DNA from: Campylorhamphus procurvoides
Taxonomy: Eukaryota; Chordata; Aves; Passeriformes; Dendrocolaptidae
Direction: 5' to 3'
DNA length: 64,000 nt
Assembly (NCBI GenBank): GCA_013396655.1
Contig: WBMV01000259.1
Span: 311,392-375,391 of the forward strand
Of this stretch, positions 1-14,500 are shown piece after piece. Position numbers and translations under genes: made by a program. The notes below the pieces were generated by a model, which was not told the DNA's origin, did no database searches, and was given only the letters and a program-made list of their open reading frames with translations. Positions within the stretch are counted from its first letter, which is position 1, and every line of letters begins with the position of its first letter.

Positions 1-3000
1 CATTTCACTTGGTTGAATTGTGCCATTTTAATTGACTGTGTTTGAATTTTCATCCTGTCTTAGAGGTAGAATGAATTTAACACTCAGCTGTATGTACTGT
101 CTATGGCATCTGCTCAGATCCGAATCATCTGGTGCTCTGGCAGTCTGGCATACTTAGGTCTTAATTTTGATGCAATATTGTATATGTAGAGTGAAATTCC
201 TGTTAGATTTAGTTTTTAACAAGGACTGGTGTCTGTTGTGCATCACCACCTGCTTGTGCTTTTTCTTCCCTACTCCTGTATAAAGCAACTCTCTATGTCT
301 TTCTGGAAAATAGCTTTTAATGTCTAAGTTGCAGTTTTTATCTCTTGTTCTTCTCTCCTTCTAAGGGAGTTTCACTTGCAAGGGTGAAGCTTCTGCTCTC
401 ACCAGTTGTGCAGAATAATGGAGGAGAGGAATTCTCCAGGTCTGCCTAAGAGCTGACTCTGGCAACTTAAAACCTTAAAAGCACGTTCTCTAAGGGGGGT
501 TTTCAAGCAAATGTTTAATGTTAATAGTAAGGTGTTTAATTGGTCTGAGATACTGAAGTCTGGAGTGCAGGTTGTGTTTTGGTGTGTTGTGCATCAGATG
601 AATGACACTAATCCTGTAGGAAGTATTGGGTGTCACAGTGGAGATCCAAGTGAGGTGCCACCAGAGGTGCTGCGTGTTGGCACTCCCAGCAGGAATTGTG
701 GTGGGCAGGAGTTAGATATTTATTTAGTTCCTCCCGAGTGTCTCAATGATCCAGCTTTCTCACAGCCCAAATCCATGGAAGAAAGATGCCAGAACTGATC
801 TGAGGGAATGCCAGGCCTTTCCTGTCCTGCAGGGTTTGGTGTCTGTGAGCAGGAGCAGAGCTGCCCAGGTGTCTCTGTCTTCAAAGGCTCACAGGCTTTA
901 GTAGGTCATTAAGATGTTCCAGAAGGCACTACCTCTTAAAATTAATAATAAATAGCAATGTAGCTGTTTAGGGCTTCAAATCCATCCAGCATGGTATGTG
1001 TTTCCAGAGGGGAAGTGGGGACAGTGGCTGGAACTTTTTTCTGTGCAGAGCTGCCCTCCTTCACCTTCGCTCGGTGGCGATTTCTGCTGAAATCCACCCG
1101 TGTATTTCGGGTTGTATTTCATGCCTCCATCCAGAATCTGGCTGTGGAAACAAAAGCTCCTTGGTTCTTTGAGAAAGTCATCGCAGAAAGTGCTTCTTAT
1201 CTTCAAAGTGTTTCTCTGACGTTAATTAATTGGATCCTCACGATCCTGTGAGCAGGATAAGGAGCAGCCTGAAAATGCCCATTAAGCACCTACTGAACCT
1301 GAATTGTCTAGTGAACTCAGACAATTCTGGAGCTCAGCTGGATAAAATGGCTTTTTCTACTGCTCAAATAACTTTAGGAGTGTTTGGAAAGAAGGGCAGA
1401 AAATTCAAACCTGCTTTTGAACTCTGAGCACACTTTCATGCCTACGTGCTGGTGGACGTAGAAAAGCTGCTGTGGAACTGAGCAGGGGCAGCTCGAGGGT
1501 GACAATGGTGCCATTGATTCCTGGGGAACTGGGAACTAAAGCAATGTGGAGTAGCACCTGATCTGAATAAAGAGCTTTAAAACCTAATAATCGTAATAGC
1601 AATAATACCTCTAATGAAGACACACTTGGGAACAGATGGAATAGATTTTGTGTGAGAGAGACTCAAGAGAAAGACACATGAAATGACTGGAAGAGAAAGG
1701 CAAAACAAAACAAAGTCATTGGTATTTGTGGGTATAACCGAGTATGAAAATGGAAAATACTTTATCTCTCCATGGGATTACCAAAAATTCCTTTCTCTCT
1801 CAAGTGACCATTATCCTAAACTGTATCTGACAGTAGGTCTTTGTCCAGGAACCCATTTGTGTGTCGGTATTTCGGGTGGGGTTTGTTTCTGTCTTCACTG
1901 AAGTTAATCAGGAAATGCTGTTATTAACCACTGAAGTCGCTGTGTGGATTTGTTATAGGATTATAAATGAAAAATATGCAGTGTTGAAAGCCACTGGACT
2001 TGGAATATATGTATGTTAGGATTGTCCAGAAAGATCTTTATTATCTAGTTCATATTGTCTATTCATGGTCAGATATTTTCCCCAGGATTTATGGTCCTTA
2101 AATAATGTAAGCGTGATGTTTAATTTGGAAGTGAAATACTTGTTAATTGAGAGGGTTGCAAACTTGGAAACACTGAGCCAGTGATTTATTAAGAGAAGAC
2201 AGATAAATATCACATGAAGACTATGAGCAGTATTTCAGTCTGCCAATTCAAACAAGAAGTGTTACTTTCAGTGTATCAGCCTTGTGATATCTTCTCATTT
2301 AGAGCAGACAGAAATGAGCCCAAGAGACGGGAGAAGAGCTCAGTTTTCTGAGGCACCATATCTATTCTGCAGTGGAATAACTGAAAAAAGGGATTTTCTC
2401 TTCATGGTGCATTTAAAAGGGGGAAGAAATGGTGTGTTTATGTCACATATTGGAGAAAAGTATTGAATAACTTCTCTGACCTTTTTGTTGCCTTTTTAGC
2501 TGGTTTTTGGTGGGATTTTGGGTTGTGCTTTGGTGGGGTTTTGAGCAGAAGAGACTGTCAGTGCAGGTGTCTGCAATGATTTTATTGGCTTGAGTGGAAG
2601 AGATGTTGTTGGATCAGTTTGGTTATGGTTTCCTTGAATGAGGTGGGCAGGGTTTGTGTTTTAGGTGAGATTTCTTTCGGCAGCTAATATAGAAACAAAC
2701 AAAGGTAAATAAGTAGAAATAAAAGGGGTGGGAAAAGTAAAGGAAAGAAGATGCTAATTGAAAGGCAGCATAAAGGGAAATACCAAAACTCATTCAAACA
2801 AAAACTCACTCTACCAATGCATTCATTGAAATGCTAGTAAATCGTTTAAACTGAGTTTCTCTATCTGTTGGAAGTCATCAGGGAGGTTTCTGGGGATTGC
2901 TGTTTAATTGGATTGGTAATAATCATTTCTAGTTCACTTAATTTGTTCAAACTTATCTTGTGCATTTTTTTAAATGTAGGGGACTCAACAGCTTTGTGGA

Positions 3001-4999
3001 ATGACTGTGTCTCAAATTCAATTGTTTTATATTATAAAATCACTGCCCAAACTCTGCACACCTCGGCAGTTACTCCCAGCCCTGCTGTGCTCTCTACTAA
3101 CCCCTTGCAGACCACGGGTGGGGTGGGGTCTCCAAGGTGCTGCTCCCTGGGAAACAGCAATAGCAGTGCTGGGATTTGTGGCCTGGCAGCGTAACCCCTT
3201 TACATTAGGGCAGTCATGACGGTCTAGTCCCCAAAATACTGGATTAAGAAGTTTGATTTCTCTATATTTACTCTCTCGCTGATAGAACTCCTGGTTTTGC
3301 CTGGAATTACATTGGAATAGGCCGTGTAAAGTGGCAGGTTTTGTACTCTGTGAGAATCTGTGCCATCATTCAGTGGCACAAACAGTTCCTCGCCATGTGT
3401 AACCTGTTACTTTGCAGTAATTGTTTAGTTTGTGTTTATAACAGGAAACCAGTTTAAATGGCTTTGGGGAGGGGAGGTATTTAACAGGCTCTTTGCTCAT
3501 AGGCAGCATTCATAAAAAGACTGACTTATTTATCTCAAACATGGCAAAAAGTGTTCCCAGCTGAATATGAAACCAGGTGTGCTGGATGTACTTTTACAAA
3601 AAATTAAATTCACTGTTAATGCAAACAGTGTGAAAAATGCTGTCTGAAATGCAGGGGAAAATACACGATGGATTATATTAATTTTGGTTTAAACAAAAGG
3701 CTGGAGCTAATCACTTTTTACAGTTCTGAAATAGCAGTACTGGAGGAATTCCATTAAAGGCAGAAGATAGAGGTTAACAAATTTTAATAAGAATTAGTCA
3801 GAGACATAAAGCCAAGGATTTTTCTTTCCTAAGGTGGAATTGTAAAGGAGACATTAGAAATTTGCTTCTGAAATGTTGAATATTTCATGTTAAGTTAATT
3901 TCAGTCATATTTCATGGTTTAAGAGCACGCATATAGGAACCTCCGTTCTGTGGATTGGTGAGCAGACCTGTGGAACTGGTGCAGAAGGTCTAGAGGATCA
4001 AACTTTGAGAATCCCGCAACAAACTGCAGAGCAGGGGGGAGAAAATAAGGAACTTGTTGCTAAAAGAAGGAAGAAAGCAACTTTCTTGTTATTAATGTAT
4101 GCTTTCCAACGTTTGCTTGGAAAAACTTAAATTTAGTTCCTGATAGTAAAATAATGATATAGTTTGTCCTGGTTGTACTTAACTCCTCTTCTCCATTGTC
4201 TGTTTGGAATCTGGACTCCACAGTTCTATCCATGCCATTGATTAGCCAGACTTCTTTAGTGATCTGGGCATAGGCTCACAGCTTGCAAATCCATAATTTT
4301 TTCCTGTGTTTCCATGAAGAAGTTTGATCAGAGAAGTTGTTGTTAGCTTAGTAGGTAGCTTGGGAATAAAGAACAATGATAGAATGAGGAGTGATGCTCT
4401 GAGATGATTTGTATTGGAATAATCCCGTGTGCTGCTCTTTGTGATATATTTCAGTCATAGTCTTTGTTGTTCTTGGAGCTATAAAAGTCATCAATAAAAT
4501 GTGATGATTTCTGGTTTTGTCATGTCTGTAGATTTCTGGGCTTACCTCCAGGTATCAGTTGTGTGTTTCGCATGGTTTGATAGCTCTGTCAAATAACTAT
4601 CAAATCACTTCCATCCCCGACCATGTTTTTTGTGTTTGAACGTGTGGACTGACATAAACAATAACGTGTCGTAGTGCTGCAAGCCTTTGTAGCCAGCAAA
4701 TAATGCCTGGGGAAGGGGATAGCAGTGCTCACTGGGCTGGCTGCATTTCCAGCTTTGCTCTGACCACCCAGCCTCTTGTGCCAGCAATTCAGGTAAAGGG
4801 AGACAGCCTTTCATTGGTATCTCTATGGTTTTCCTTTGCCAGGAGCTAAATACTCAGGAGGATCTGTAATGAATTAATGTTCTCAGCTGAAGACCGAGGT
4901 TTACTATGCCACTGTCAGCTTTTATTGAAGAATTGAACATTCTTTCAGGTGTGAGCGTGGGCAGTGGAACTAAATCTGTCTGGTTTGCTTTGTGGTCTG

Positions 5000-5081
5000 T
5001 ATCCTCACTGTAACAGCCCCTGAATTAATTAAAGCACCTGTATCCTTACCATAATGGATACTGAATCAATCAAAGCCCATC
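5000..5081. repeat. Diverged 41-bp tandem duplication (tentative)
   Basis: Two adjacent 41-base segments begin tatcctcac and tatccttac and share ctgaattaattaaagc against ctgaatcaatcaaagc at the same offset. Roughly 70% of positions agree by eye. Confidence 0.45.
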
Positions 5082-7416
5082 TCTGTTTGGTCTTCACCCT
5101 CTGGGCCAGTGCCCTGCTCTGTGCTGGGCCTGGGTCTGAGCTCTGGCCCCACAGACAGCTGGGGGCTCATCTCCAACCTGCTGCTCAGGAGGAGAAGACT
5201 CTTCTGGATGTCTCCTCTGTCCTGCTGTGGGCCCTCGTTCAAACGTTACTGGGTTTGAGACGTGTCTTTGTCAGACTTGCCTGTAATCAGACACTGGCTC
5301 GGAAAGCCCTCCCAAGAGTGGGAACGACAGACCCTGGGCCAGAGGAATTCATGTCTGAGCTTGGGGGACCCAACAGTGCTTTGCAGCTCACAGCTCAGTG
5401 TGTTTTGAGTTACAGTGTTCAACTTTACCACATAGAGCATCCAAAATTCTTGAGAAATTCCACTTGAAATTCGAAACAGCTTAGGAGTGTTCATTAGCTC
5501 CAGTTTTTCATTGCAAGGACTAAAAGCTATTTAGCAAACAAAAGAGGTTGTTATGATTCTTTCTCCTTTAGCTTTTGATTCTCGTGAGATACAGTGCTCT
5601 TTACTGCAGAGATGTCCCAATCTGCTTTTTTAGCTTAGCTGTCATGCACTTATTGCAGTTCTTGGCAGCTCTCAGGAGCGCAAGGAGGTACAAAACATTT
5701 TTTGTTATGCCAGCTGGAGAGAAGAGGGGGGTATTTACACATGTGCACTTCACTAATCTGGCCCTTCTGGCTGAACTAATGTCTAGATTAGAAGATAATT
5801 CAATTGCATTTATCTGCCCATAGGATTGATGCCAACTGTGTGCTGGGGTAAGTGCTGTGCAGCTGGGCTGTGCCAGAAGGCTCAGCTCTCCTGCTCAGAG
5901 CCATTCGCAGCCACTCCTGAAACACAAGAACCAGATTCCAGCTGAAGGGGTGTCACCAAGCCAAGTACTCCGAGCTGCAGGTTCAGTGGCTGAACTATCC
6001 CATGCTGTGTTGGAAAGGTATCCTCCTGCAGACTACCGAGACCTGACTCTTGTTTGTTATTCCTAAATAATTGGTGTACAGCCTTTGCCAGGGGAGAGTA
6101 TTTCCCGATGTTACTGAGGTAGGGTAGGAAATGTGTTGCTGAGAATTCAAGCCATGTTTTTTCACTGGGTTTATATTGAAATTCTGGTCATTTCCAGTAA
6201 GAGCTGAAGTTCTGAGACTGCCACTTAGAAACTGGAACCTGAGTTATGCCCTGACATTAAGGATGTGCAAGTATGAATGGGAAAAGGCTTTTTGAAGTTC
6301 TGTATATTAAGAGTTAGATTCTGCTGATGAATTCCTCCATCCCTCTGTACCACAGGAGTTCCCTTTGAGGTGCTGCATTTCCTAACACAGAATAGTAGAT
6401 GTGCAACTGCATATGTATTTGCCATGGTTGATGTACAGCAACAAGACATGGTGATTCTTACTCCAGTTCTCTGGGGTTTAGTGCTGTCCTTTATCTTCAC
6501 ATTTAATTTCCCCTTTTGGGCCAGTCCTTCTGTTCTTCCTCTGCAGTATTCTCAGAACAGACCTGAGCAATGCTAAAGTTACATACAATTGCAAACAGCA
6601 GGATGTTTACACTGTCTTTGCTGGGGTTGGGAATTTAGTCATTCACTGCTACCCTTCCAACTCAAGGGAAATTGCTGTGCAAGTTAGAAGAGAAGGAGCT
6701 TTTTATGGATTATTTTAATAGTACTTAATAAAATGTAGTTGAGGTATATAATTATAGAGATTGTCTAGGTGAAAATAAGTGGAAAACTCAGAATTCTTAT
6801 CATGTACTATCACTGCCTGTGTTAATTGTGTAAGTCCCTTTGGTTTAGCTCGGTTGCACAGTAATGGAAGCTGCTCATTTTCAGGTTTTGTTGGAGTGAT
6901 TCTTGCCTTCCCCAAACATTGTGCTGCCTTCTGACAGCTGCTCTGTGCCCTCCAGTACAGGGGCTGTACCAGACTACTCCTGAAATGCAATAACTGAGTT
7001 TGGGAGTGCTGTCATTCCCACAGGACTTTTTGACTCACTGCAGTCCATACACGTGGATACCAATTGGGAATTAAAACACTCATGGTGAACAACTGGATTG
7101 GTGCATCTTTGGTTGTGGTTATTGAGATCCTGAGGCAGTGCAACATTTGCAAAAGTAGTTAGCAGCATATATATATATAAACATTAATGCTTCCATGCCT
7201 CCCTGACTTTATGAAAGTCTGTCATGCTAAAGAGGACTAAGCAAGTTTATTTTTATGGCAGAGCCCTCATAAACATAACACTAAAAGATGAGCTTCGTCT
7301 CAGTTGTTTCCTCTTGTTCTTTCATTTGCTTTCCCAGTAAACGTTACTATGTCCTACAATAAATGCTTTCAGTAAGTAATTGTATGCTTTGGGTGAGCAT
7401 ACTCTTTAGAGTGTTT

Positions 7417-7438
7417 AGAATACTCTTTAGAGTATTCT
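7417..7438. repeat. 22-bp palindrome and local repeat of its core
   Basis: Two perfect 10-base arms, agaatactct and agagtattct, flank TT. The 12-base core actctttagagt also occurs at 7401-7412, so the motif is present twice at 21-bp spacing. Function unknown. Confidence 0.8.
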
Positions 7439-10400
7439 CTAGTTCTCTGCTGTTTAGAGTCATATGTCAACATTTGGGAATATTGCCTTTGAGTAACTTG
7501 CTCCCCATGGAAAGCCCGGGAATCATGTAAGTGTTACTAATTCTGCACTTATGAATAATAATATTAAAAGTCATCCATCACTCAAAAGCACCTGCTTGAA
7601 AACTGGAGAAGGGGTTTCTATGAGAGCAGTTTTAAAGAAGGGAAGAAGTAACAGGAAGAGAAGTGAACGTGAGGCCCCAGACCCCCAGCCTTGGAAGCTG
7701 CAGTGAGGATGCTGTGCTCAGACAGGGTGGTGCTTTCCTGTTGCTTCTCATCCAAAGGAACCCAGGAGGAAGCTCAGAGGGGCTCAGGTGGTTCTGTTGC
7801 AGTTGGCTGTCACCAGTCCCCACCAGGGCAGGCTGTTGGCACCATGGGGGAATCCTGCATCCTGTCCTGGCACGAGCGCAGGATCCCTGCCCTTCACTCA
7901 CACACACTGAACCTGCAGTTTGTTGGGAGATTTATTGGAGCTGTAGAGACTTTGAACCTGCTGGAGTCTCTGGGCCTGAGCAGATTGTACAGCTACTTGA
8001 CAAATCAGGGTTTTTTTCCTCAAACCCATATGGTTAATTGCAGCAGGAGTTAATTGTCTGCTCTGCTTTGTTGTCCCAGCATTTTCCTTGAGCTGATGCA
8101 TCAACATGGCTTTTGGAGTCAGAGGCATAAAAAGGAACAGCATAACAGAGTGAAGAGGAACCTGCATCAGCAGGGGGACATCAGAGAGCAACAGTTTAAG
8201 GAAGACTCCAAAAGGAAAATGATGCAGATTTGCTGCAGTGCAGAAAGTGAGCACTTCTGTTTGCCATAATCCCCTGCAAAACCTTTAAGCAAGTAAATAG
8301 CATTTTCTTTTTGCAGGTAGGAAAAAAATCAGGAACCTTTGGAAAGCTATAGTGGGATTTGCTGCTCTCATCGTCCTTAGGGAATGTATCCAGAAGGTGA
8401 TTGCTTCCTCAGAAATGGGACAACAGTAAATTAGACCTAAGACAGCAGAGCGGGAAACTTTTGTACTTGTTTTTTCTGACACCATCATAGTGGGAGGATA
8501 AAACCTGCCAAAGTAGGACCTCAGGACAAACTTGGCAGAATTGTTTTAATGCAATTCACTGTTCCAAATTTCTTCCCCTGTGGAGTGGGATTTCTTTTAT
8601 ATGATGGCTCCCTAAGGAGAATATCAGAACAACTCCTTGAGCAGGATTAGGCTGTTAATCTGAAGCCTAGCTAATATTTTAGATAAGAAAAACAACTTTA
8701 TAAGCCTTTCCTTGGAAATAACAGGGTACTTGAATTATCATTTCCTTGTAATGGTGTTGAAAATCTGGTACTGTTATCTAGAGTGTCCTCTAAAAATATT
8801 GAAGCAGTTGCTTAAATACTAATGTTATGGTGTCATATTTAATTTGCAATGTTATGACTGCTACTCAGTGCATGGATAACATGCAGCAGTACCTTTGCAA
8901 ACTAAGTATATGCCCAAGCTGTTCAAAGCTGTGTGTTGGACTTCTAAAAAGTAGATGTGGAAGTTCCTAGTAGGTGAAAAAATCAGCAAGATTTGTTAGG
9001 ATAGGGGTCTGTATTGTAGGGTAGCTGTGTAGTAAGAGAAACCCAAAATTTCAAATGCTTCCCAGATCTGTACATGAATAAGTCTCTAAAATTCGGATAC
9101 TTGTGCAGAAGGTTCTGACTGGCTTTGAAAAAGGACTGGAAATACCACAGGATCCAATTTGCTCCTGGTTTCAGTCCAGATCTTAAAAACACATGACAAG
9201 TCACATTATGCTTTTGTCTTATGTTTGCTTCTGCTCCTGGCTGGGTTGAGCAATAGTGGAGGCATACACAAGGGGGGGATTGTCCTAAAATTTGTATTAG
9301 AAAGTATTCTTGGCATTAGGATTGTGTCATAGAGCCCTTCTCAGCCGAGGTTCCCACTCTGCTCTGTACCCTTCCCAGCTGAGGAAACCAAGGAGTGCCA
9401 GAGGTAAAGGTGTCCAGTCTGCAGAGACTTCTCTTCAGGCTGGGTTTGCACAATCTGATCCTAATTTAGGGCCCAGTCAGTGAACTGCTGACCATTTTCT
9501 AATATCCTCTGTTGGCTCTGGAATAAGGGTTTTGGAGGATCAGATTGTTAAAATCATTTGATTCTGGCTGATCATGAGATCTTAGCCCTACTCATATTTC
9601 TCAAATTAAGCTGAGAGTCCTGTGGGAGCTTTGCCATGACCTCAATAGGAGTTTGAATTCAAGAATTCAGAGGCAAATAATAGATAATTCAGTTCATGAG
9701 AAGTGTGCCAAATTTCTTCTTAATACCCTGTAACTAAGGTGTGTTCTAATAATCAGCAAATATCTGTCCTTTGGGAAAGGAGTTATTTCAGAGAATCCCT
9801 TTGAACTAATGCATATTTCACTATTTTAACACTGTTTATTAATGAGTTTCTAAGCATTTGGCTTTTTTCCTCTTTATGCTTCCAAGGTCCCTCAAGTAGC
9901 CCAGACACTGCATGCTGTGGTTCATTGTATTTATTATTATCTGTATTTCTGCACTGTGGCCCATATGCCCTTTCCATACTGACCTCAAAGGTGTTGTGTC
10001 CTCCATCCTGCAAGGCTGACAGGCTGAAGGCAAGGTGTGTCTTGAAGAACTGAGCTGGTTTTCTGAACTTTGTTGTGTTTCTTGTTTTTTAAGTGTCTGA
10101 AGTTGTCCTCAAGTTCTTTTGGTGAGGGAGTTTCACGACCCACAGGCACTCAGAAGTGGCCGGTGGTTTGAGGAGCTGTTCTGTGAGAGTTGACCAAGAG
10201 GCTCTCATTTTGGCTGCTCATAGTTAATGGCCAGCTCGATGCAGTCCATTTTTGGACTTTCCCAGCAAACCCCTCACTTCCAAGTTTGTCTTACTGTGAA
10301 CTTCGCTCCATGAAACCAGCTTATCTCAGGGGGGTTGCACCGATGGGTATCTGTATGGGTGAGGAGCACCAGATGCACCACCATGCCCTGGTTTTCATAA

Positions 10401-10656
10401 TGCAGTGTATGAATAGTTTAGATTTGTCTCTGAAAACTCCATGGATTTTATTTTTGTGCAGGAAACATAAACAGTAGAAGTTGGGTGTTTCTTGCACTTC
10501 TTTCATCATAGTGCTTATTCAGAACTAATCTTACTCCTTACTGCAACCTGTCTGTGCACTGCTTTAAACGTGCTGGGAAGGTGGTGCTGTTTCTATAGAA
10601 AGCTAGTATGGCCAAGATATGCTTGCATTTTAATTCAACTTAAACAGCAGCAGAAT

Positions 10657-10736
10657 TAAAAAAAAACAAAAAACAAAAAAACCAAAACCAGAACAAAGCA
10701 AAAAAATATTAAAATAACATAAAAAATAGGCTCCAA
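10657..10736. repeat. A-rich low-complexity block
   Basis: A run of A-rich sequence with scattered C (aaaaaaaacaaaaaacaaaa and similar). No source element is recognisable upstream, so it is described only as low complexity. Confidence 0.7.
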
Positions 10737-11560
10737 ATGTGAGGTGTCAAGCAAAAATTGTGTAAAAATTAGGTAGTTGTCTGTCAGATGCTTTGGATTA
10801 ATTAATTGGCAGCTGCCAAGCAAACGCAGCTTGAGAGCCCTGCCCGTGTCCCCCCTCACCTGCTGTGGGTGCCTCTGTTAAGGATGTTTATCAGAGAAGT
10901 TTTATGGTGCATTATCAATCTGTGCTTTGCACCCTGAGTGCACCTGCAGCTGGTCCAGGTTCCCTGGATTGAATCACCAGCAGGACATTCCCAGCTGACC
11001 TCAACAGCAGAAGCTTTGCCTTCCATCCCCACTGACCATCCAAACTGGGCTCCTCTTCCCAGCAGAGAGGAACTGCTCCCTGCTTCGCTCTGTTTGGGGC
11101 AGGACAAAGCAGAGACACTGAAGAATTCTTGTATATGGGAAATGACTGTGATTCTGTCTGTCTAAAGTCTTATTATGGTTTGTAAAGCAATTAAGGAGGA
11201 CTTAGGACACTGTTCTCCCAGACAGAAAGGCCTTAGGACAGAAAAATACACTGGCTGACTCTGGGTATTAGTGCTGTTGCCAGATTTGAGAGGTTTCATT
11301 TTATTATTGGTACTGTGCCTATTTGGGGGGAAAATGTACTGCAGATAGCGAGGTCCTGGCCCCACAGAGAAATGGTTAGAAAAATGGGAGTCATTCAGCA
11401 AGACATTTACAAAATATATCAATCTGGTTATATGGAAATATTGCTGAGAAATGCTCCATATCACTAGTGCAAAACATTATTGAAGGCCACTGTAAACAAC
11501 ACTGTTTGAGTTAAAAAGCTGTTTCTGAGATGAAAGATAGATTAAATGAGCTACAGCCTG

Positions 11561-11578
11561 CATGAGGAATTCCTCATG
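11561..11578. repeat. 18-bp perfect palindrome
   Basis: CATGAGGAATTCCTCATG is its own reverse complement. Its first 11 bases recur directly at 11575-11585. It lies in the upstream THSD4 intron and its function is unknown. Confidence 0.85.
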
Positions 11579-14500
11579 AGGAATTAATGGTAGAGCTTTT
11601 CATAATCTTTCATGCTTTGGCAAAAAATATTAGCACCATAAAAATTCTTCAGGGGGCAGAGTTGAGGTGGTAACTGCAGAGTGATCAGGACATAAAAGAG
11701 GCACATTTTCCCTTTTTATGGAGAGGCCTCTTTCGAATCTGTCATATGTTGGATTTGAAGTGAAAATGTAATGTGCTCTCAGTTTCTCAGACAGCCATCT
11801 TTCTACAGCTTCTTTATTAAGAACGATTTAATCTCAGCCAGCTCTTGCTTTCTGCTGAGCTCTTGGTAATTCATTTATTTGTTTAGCATCAATCTAAGTA
11901 AAAATGCTCAGATAATAAAGTTAAGGAAATGTTCCGCATTAATAAACCAATGTAAAACCAGTCTCCAATAAATTTTGCAGAAGTGCTTGATCCACAGTTT
12001 TTTGAATTAAAAAGTAACAAGTGTAAATAGCATATAAATAGCAAGTAAATCATGTGACTGGGTTTCGTATTTAACCTTTATGCACTGGTGTGTGAGCCAT
12101 GATTTCTCCTCACAGCACTGTAGGAGTAATGATGAGGCCATTGTTGTGGCTGGTGTTGTATAAAACATTTTTGAGCTGATGCTCGTGGTATAGAGACTGT
12201 TTTTAGTGTGCCAGTAAAGGCCAAGGAGATGGGAAGTTCTCCCTGTTGAATCAGACCCTCCAAGTCTGTGTGGGTGCAGCTTAAACTTCACCCATCGAGG
12301 CTCTAACAGGGACAAGAGGTCCAGGACCAGTCCAATGTAGTCCCTTTAAAATAAAGACTGTCACTAATATGGGCTTCTTCTCATGGGTTCAGAACTGCTG
12401 CTAGGCAGCTGCTTTAACCCTTAACCTTCCTATATCCTACATTTGGTCCAGAACTATTAAAAAAATAAATCTTACAGTTTATAAAGAAGGGAATGCAGTA
12501 ATATAAAGTCTTGTAAGTTAAATTATAATTGTCTACTTTTATACCCATTTTCTTCAGTTTCTACCTTGTTTTCCTTTAAGAGCAGATTTAATACTATTTA
12601 AGTTTTTTTCTTGCAGGAACTGGGTTACTACTAATAAAGACTAAGCTGATTTATATTTTAAATTTACAGATTGTACATGTGTTCTCATGTAATTTGTTAT
12701 GAAAAGTTACTTTGGAAAAGTAGTTTGCTGAATCCTTCACCTCCAGAGGTGTGACAGTGGTGGTTTGGTGCAGGGATGATTGATAAAGCCCATGGGACTG
12801 CAATCCAAATGTTTGTTAGTTATTAGATAATTTATCAGTGTTGCACAGCTCTGTTTCTGCTCAAGGCAAGGCAGTGCAAGCTGACCTGAAACCACAAACA
12901 GCACTGGGCTTGGTTGGTGCTTGGAGACTGGTAAAGTCCCCCACTTTGTGTGAGAGCCATCGCTCTTCCATTCATGGTAACAGTGGTAAGGACTTCCAGG
13001 AGACATAAATAGGGGATGGTATCCAGCACTGCTGACAGAATTTACCAAACCCCACAAGTCACTTATCTTCCAGAGGAGATTTCAGCACTATGAAGCACGT
13101 TATAAATAGTTGGGTATTCAGCAGCAACCCCTCCCGTGGGAGAAGAAGACTTTGAGTTGTACAAGTGACCAGTAGGAGGCCCCTGGCGGTGTCCCTGTCC
13201 CTTCACACAGGGCGTTCTGCCTGAGCCCTTCCCTGCTGGATTGGCTTTGAGCCTGGGCTCAGCCTTTCCCAGGGTCCCAGGTGGCTCTTGCTCTGTGGAT
13301 GAAGATACTGCTCTGTCCCATTCCCTGTGTTTGCAGTGACCATTTAACCCACACATCTCCATTTGCTGCATCTCTAACTGTGGTATCTTCACAAGACCGG
13401 CTTCCTTTCAGCAAGGACATAGTCAAGGAGGCGTGGTGAAGCCTGACACGGTTTCTGAAATGTGGCAATATTATTGCACTGACAGTCCTTTCTTGCTGTG
13501 AAAGAGCAGTGACTCTTGTAGGGTGCTTCTCTGTCATTGCCTTTCTCTCTCCTGACATGATGTGCCTTTCCACGGACATTTTGTGATGGTTTTCAGCACG
13601 CAGTCCTGCTGATGGTCACTGAGAGGCCTGCAGCAAAGACTGCTTCTGTTGATTAATTAAGTTCATTCAGATGTCTGGAATACGTACAAACAACTGAAAT
13701 TTCTTCTCTAATTTGGAATTAATGGCATAAATTTAATTTCCCATCATTTCGGCCATGCATGGAGACTTTTTAAGTTTTTCCCAGGAGCATAAATAGTTGT
13801 GTGCAACGTTGAGAGCATTTTAACTGAGTATCACAGTTGTTGGGACAAGGCAAAGAAGAAACAGTCTCTGGAATAACTGGGTCCTTGACCTTACGTTTTT
13901 GTGTGTTCAAAGTTTGCACCTTGAATTTGCATTTTAAAAAGTAAATTACCAACCAATATACAGCCAAGGGTATTAGCAGATTTTGTTGTCTGTTTTAAAG
14001 TCTCTACTTAAAAGCGAATTCTTTTGTAACAAAATTAAGAATCTCTGAGTAGAGACTTTAGAGAAAGGGTTGTGTCTTTCCTGTGTATTTAAGCAATGTC
14101 TGATGTGGTTTCACCTCAAGATATTACTATGTTTGTAAATAATTTATAACTAGTATTGCATACAGTTATGCACATGTATGTGGCAGGAGGTTCTGACCTT
14201 AAGGACTCAGTCAGAGAGACAGATAAAGTAGGAGCCAGGAGGAGCAGAGAGACCAAAGTCACTAAAGCAGTGACTTGCCCGTGAGAGCAAAGGCAGTGCA
14301 CTGCTCAACTAGATATTGCATCTGTATTTTATTCTTCTCTGGCAAATATCTGATTTGCAAGTCACTTTTTCTCGTGCAAGAGATCCTCCTGGCACTGGCA
14401 GAGAGCTCACCTTTCCAAACTGTGCTGCAGGCCGGGCCCTCCAGATGTTCTGGCAAGAAAATCCTGTTGTGAAGAGGAAATGGGGGCACAGGCCAAGGGG

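Noticed and set aside
5054..5467. 137-residue open frame beginning with a leucine-rich stretch resembling a signal peptide
   Set aside because: No recognisable domain, no splice-consistent link to THSD4, and the flanking sequence is ordinary intron. Its hydrophobic start alone is weak evidence.
7663..8053. Overlapping plus-strand frames of 120 and 124 residues
   Set aside because: They overlap each other in different frames, have no domain, and the composition fits non-coding GC-richer DNA.
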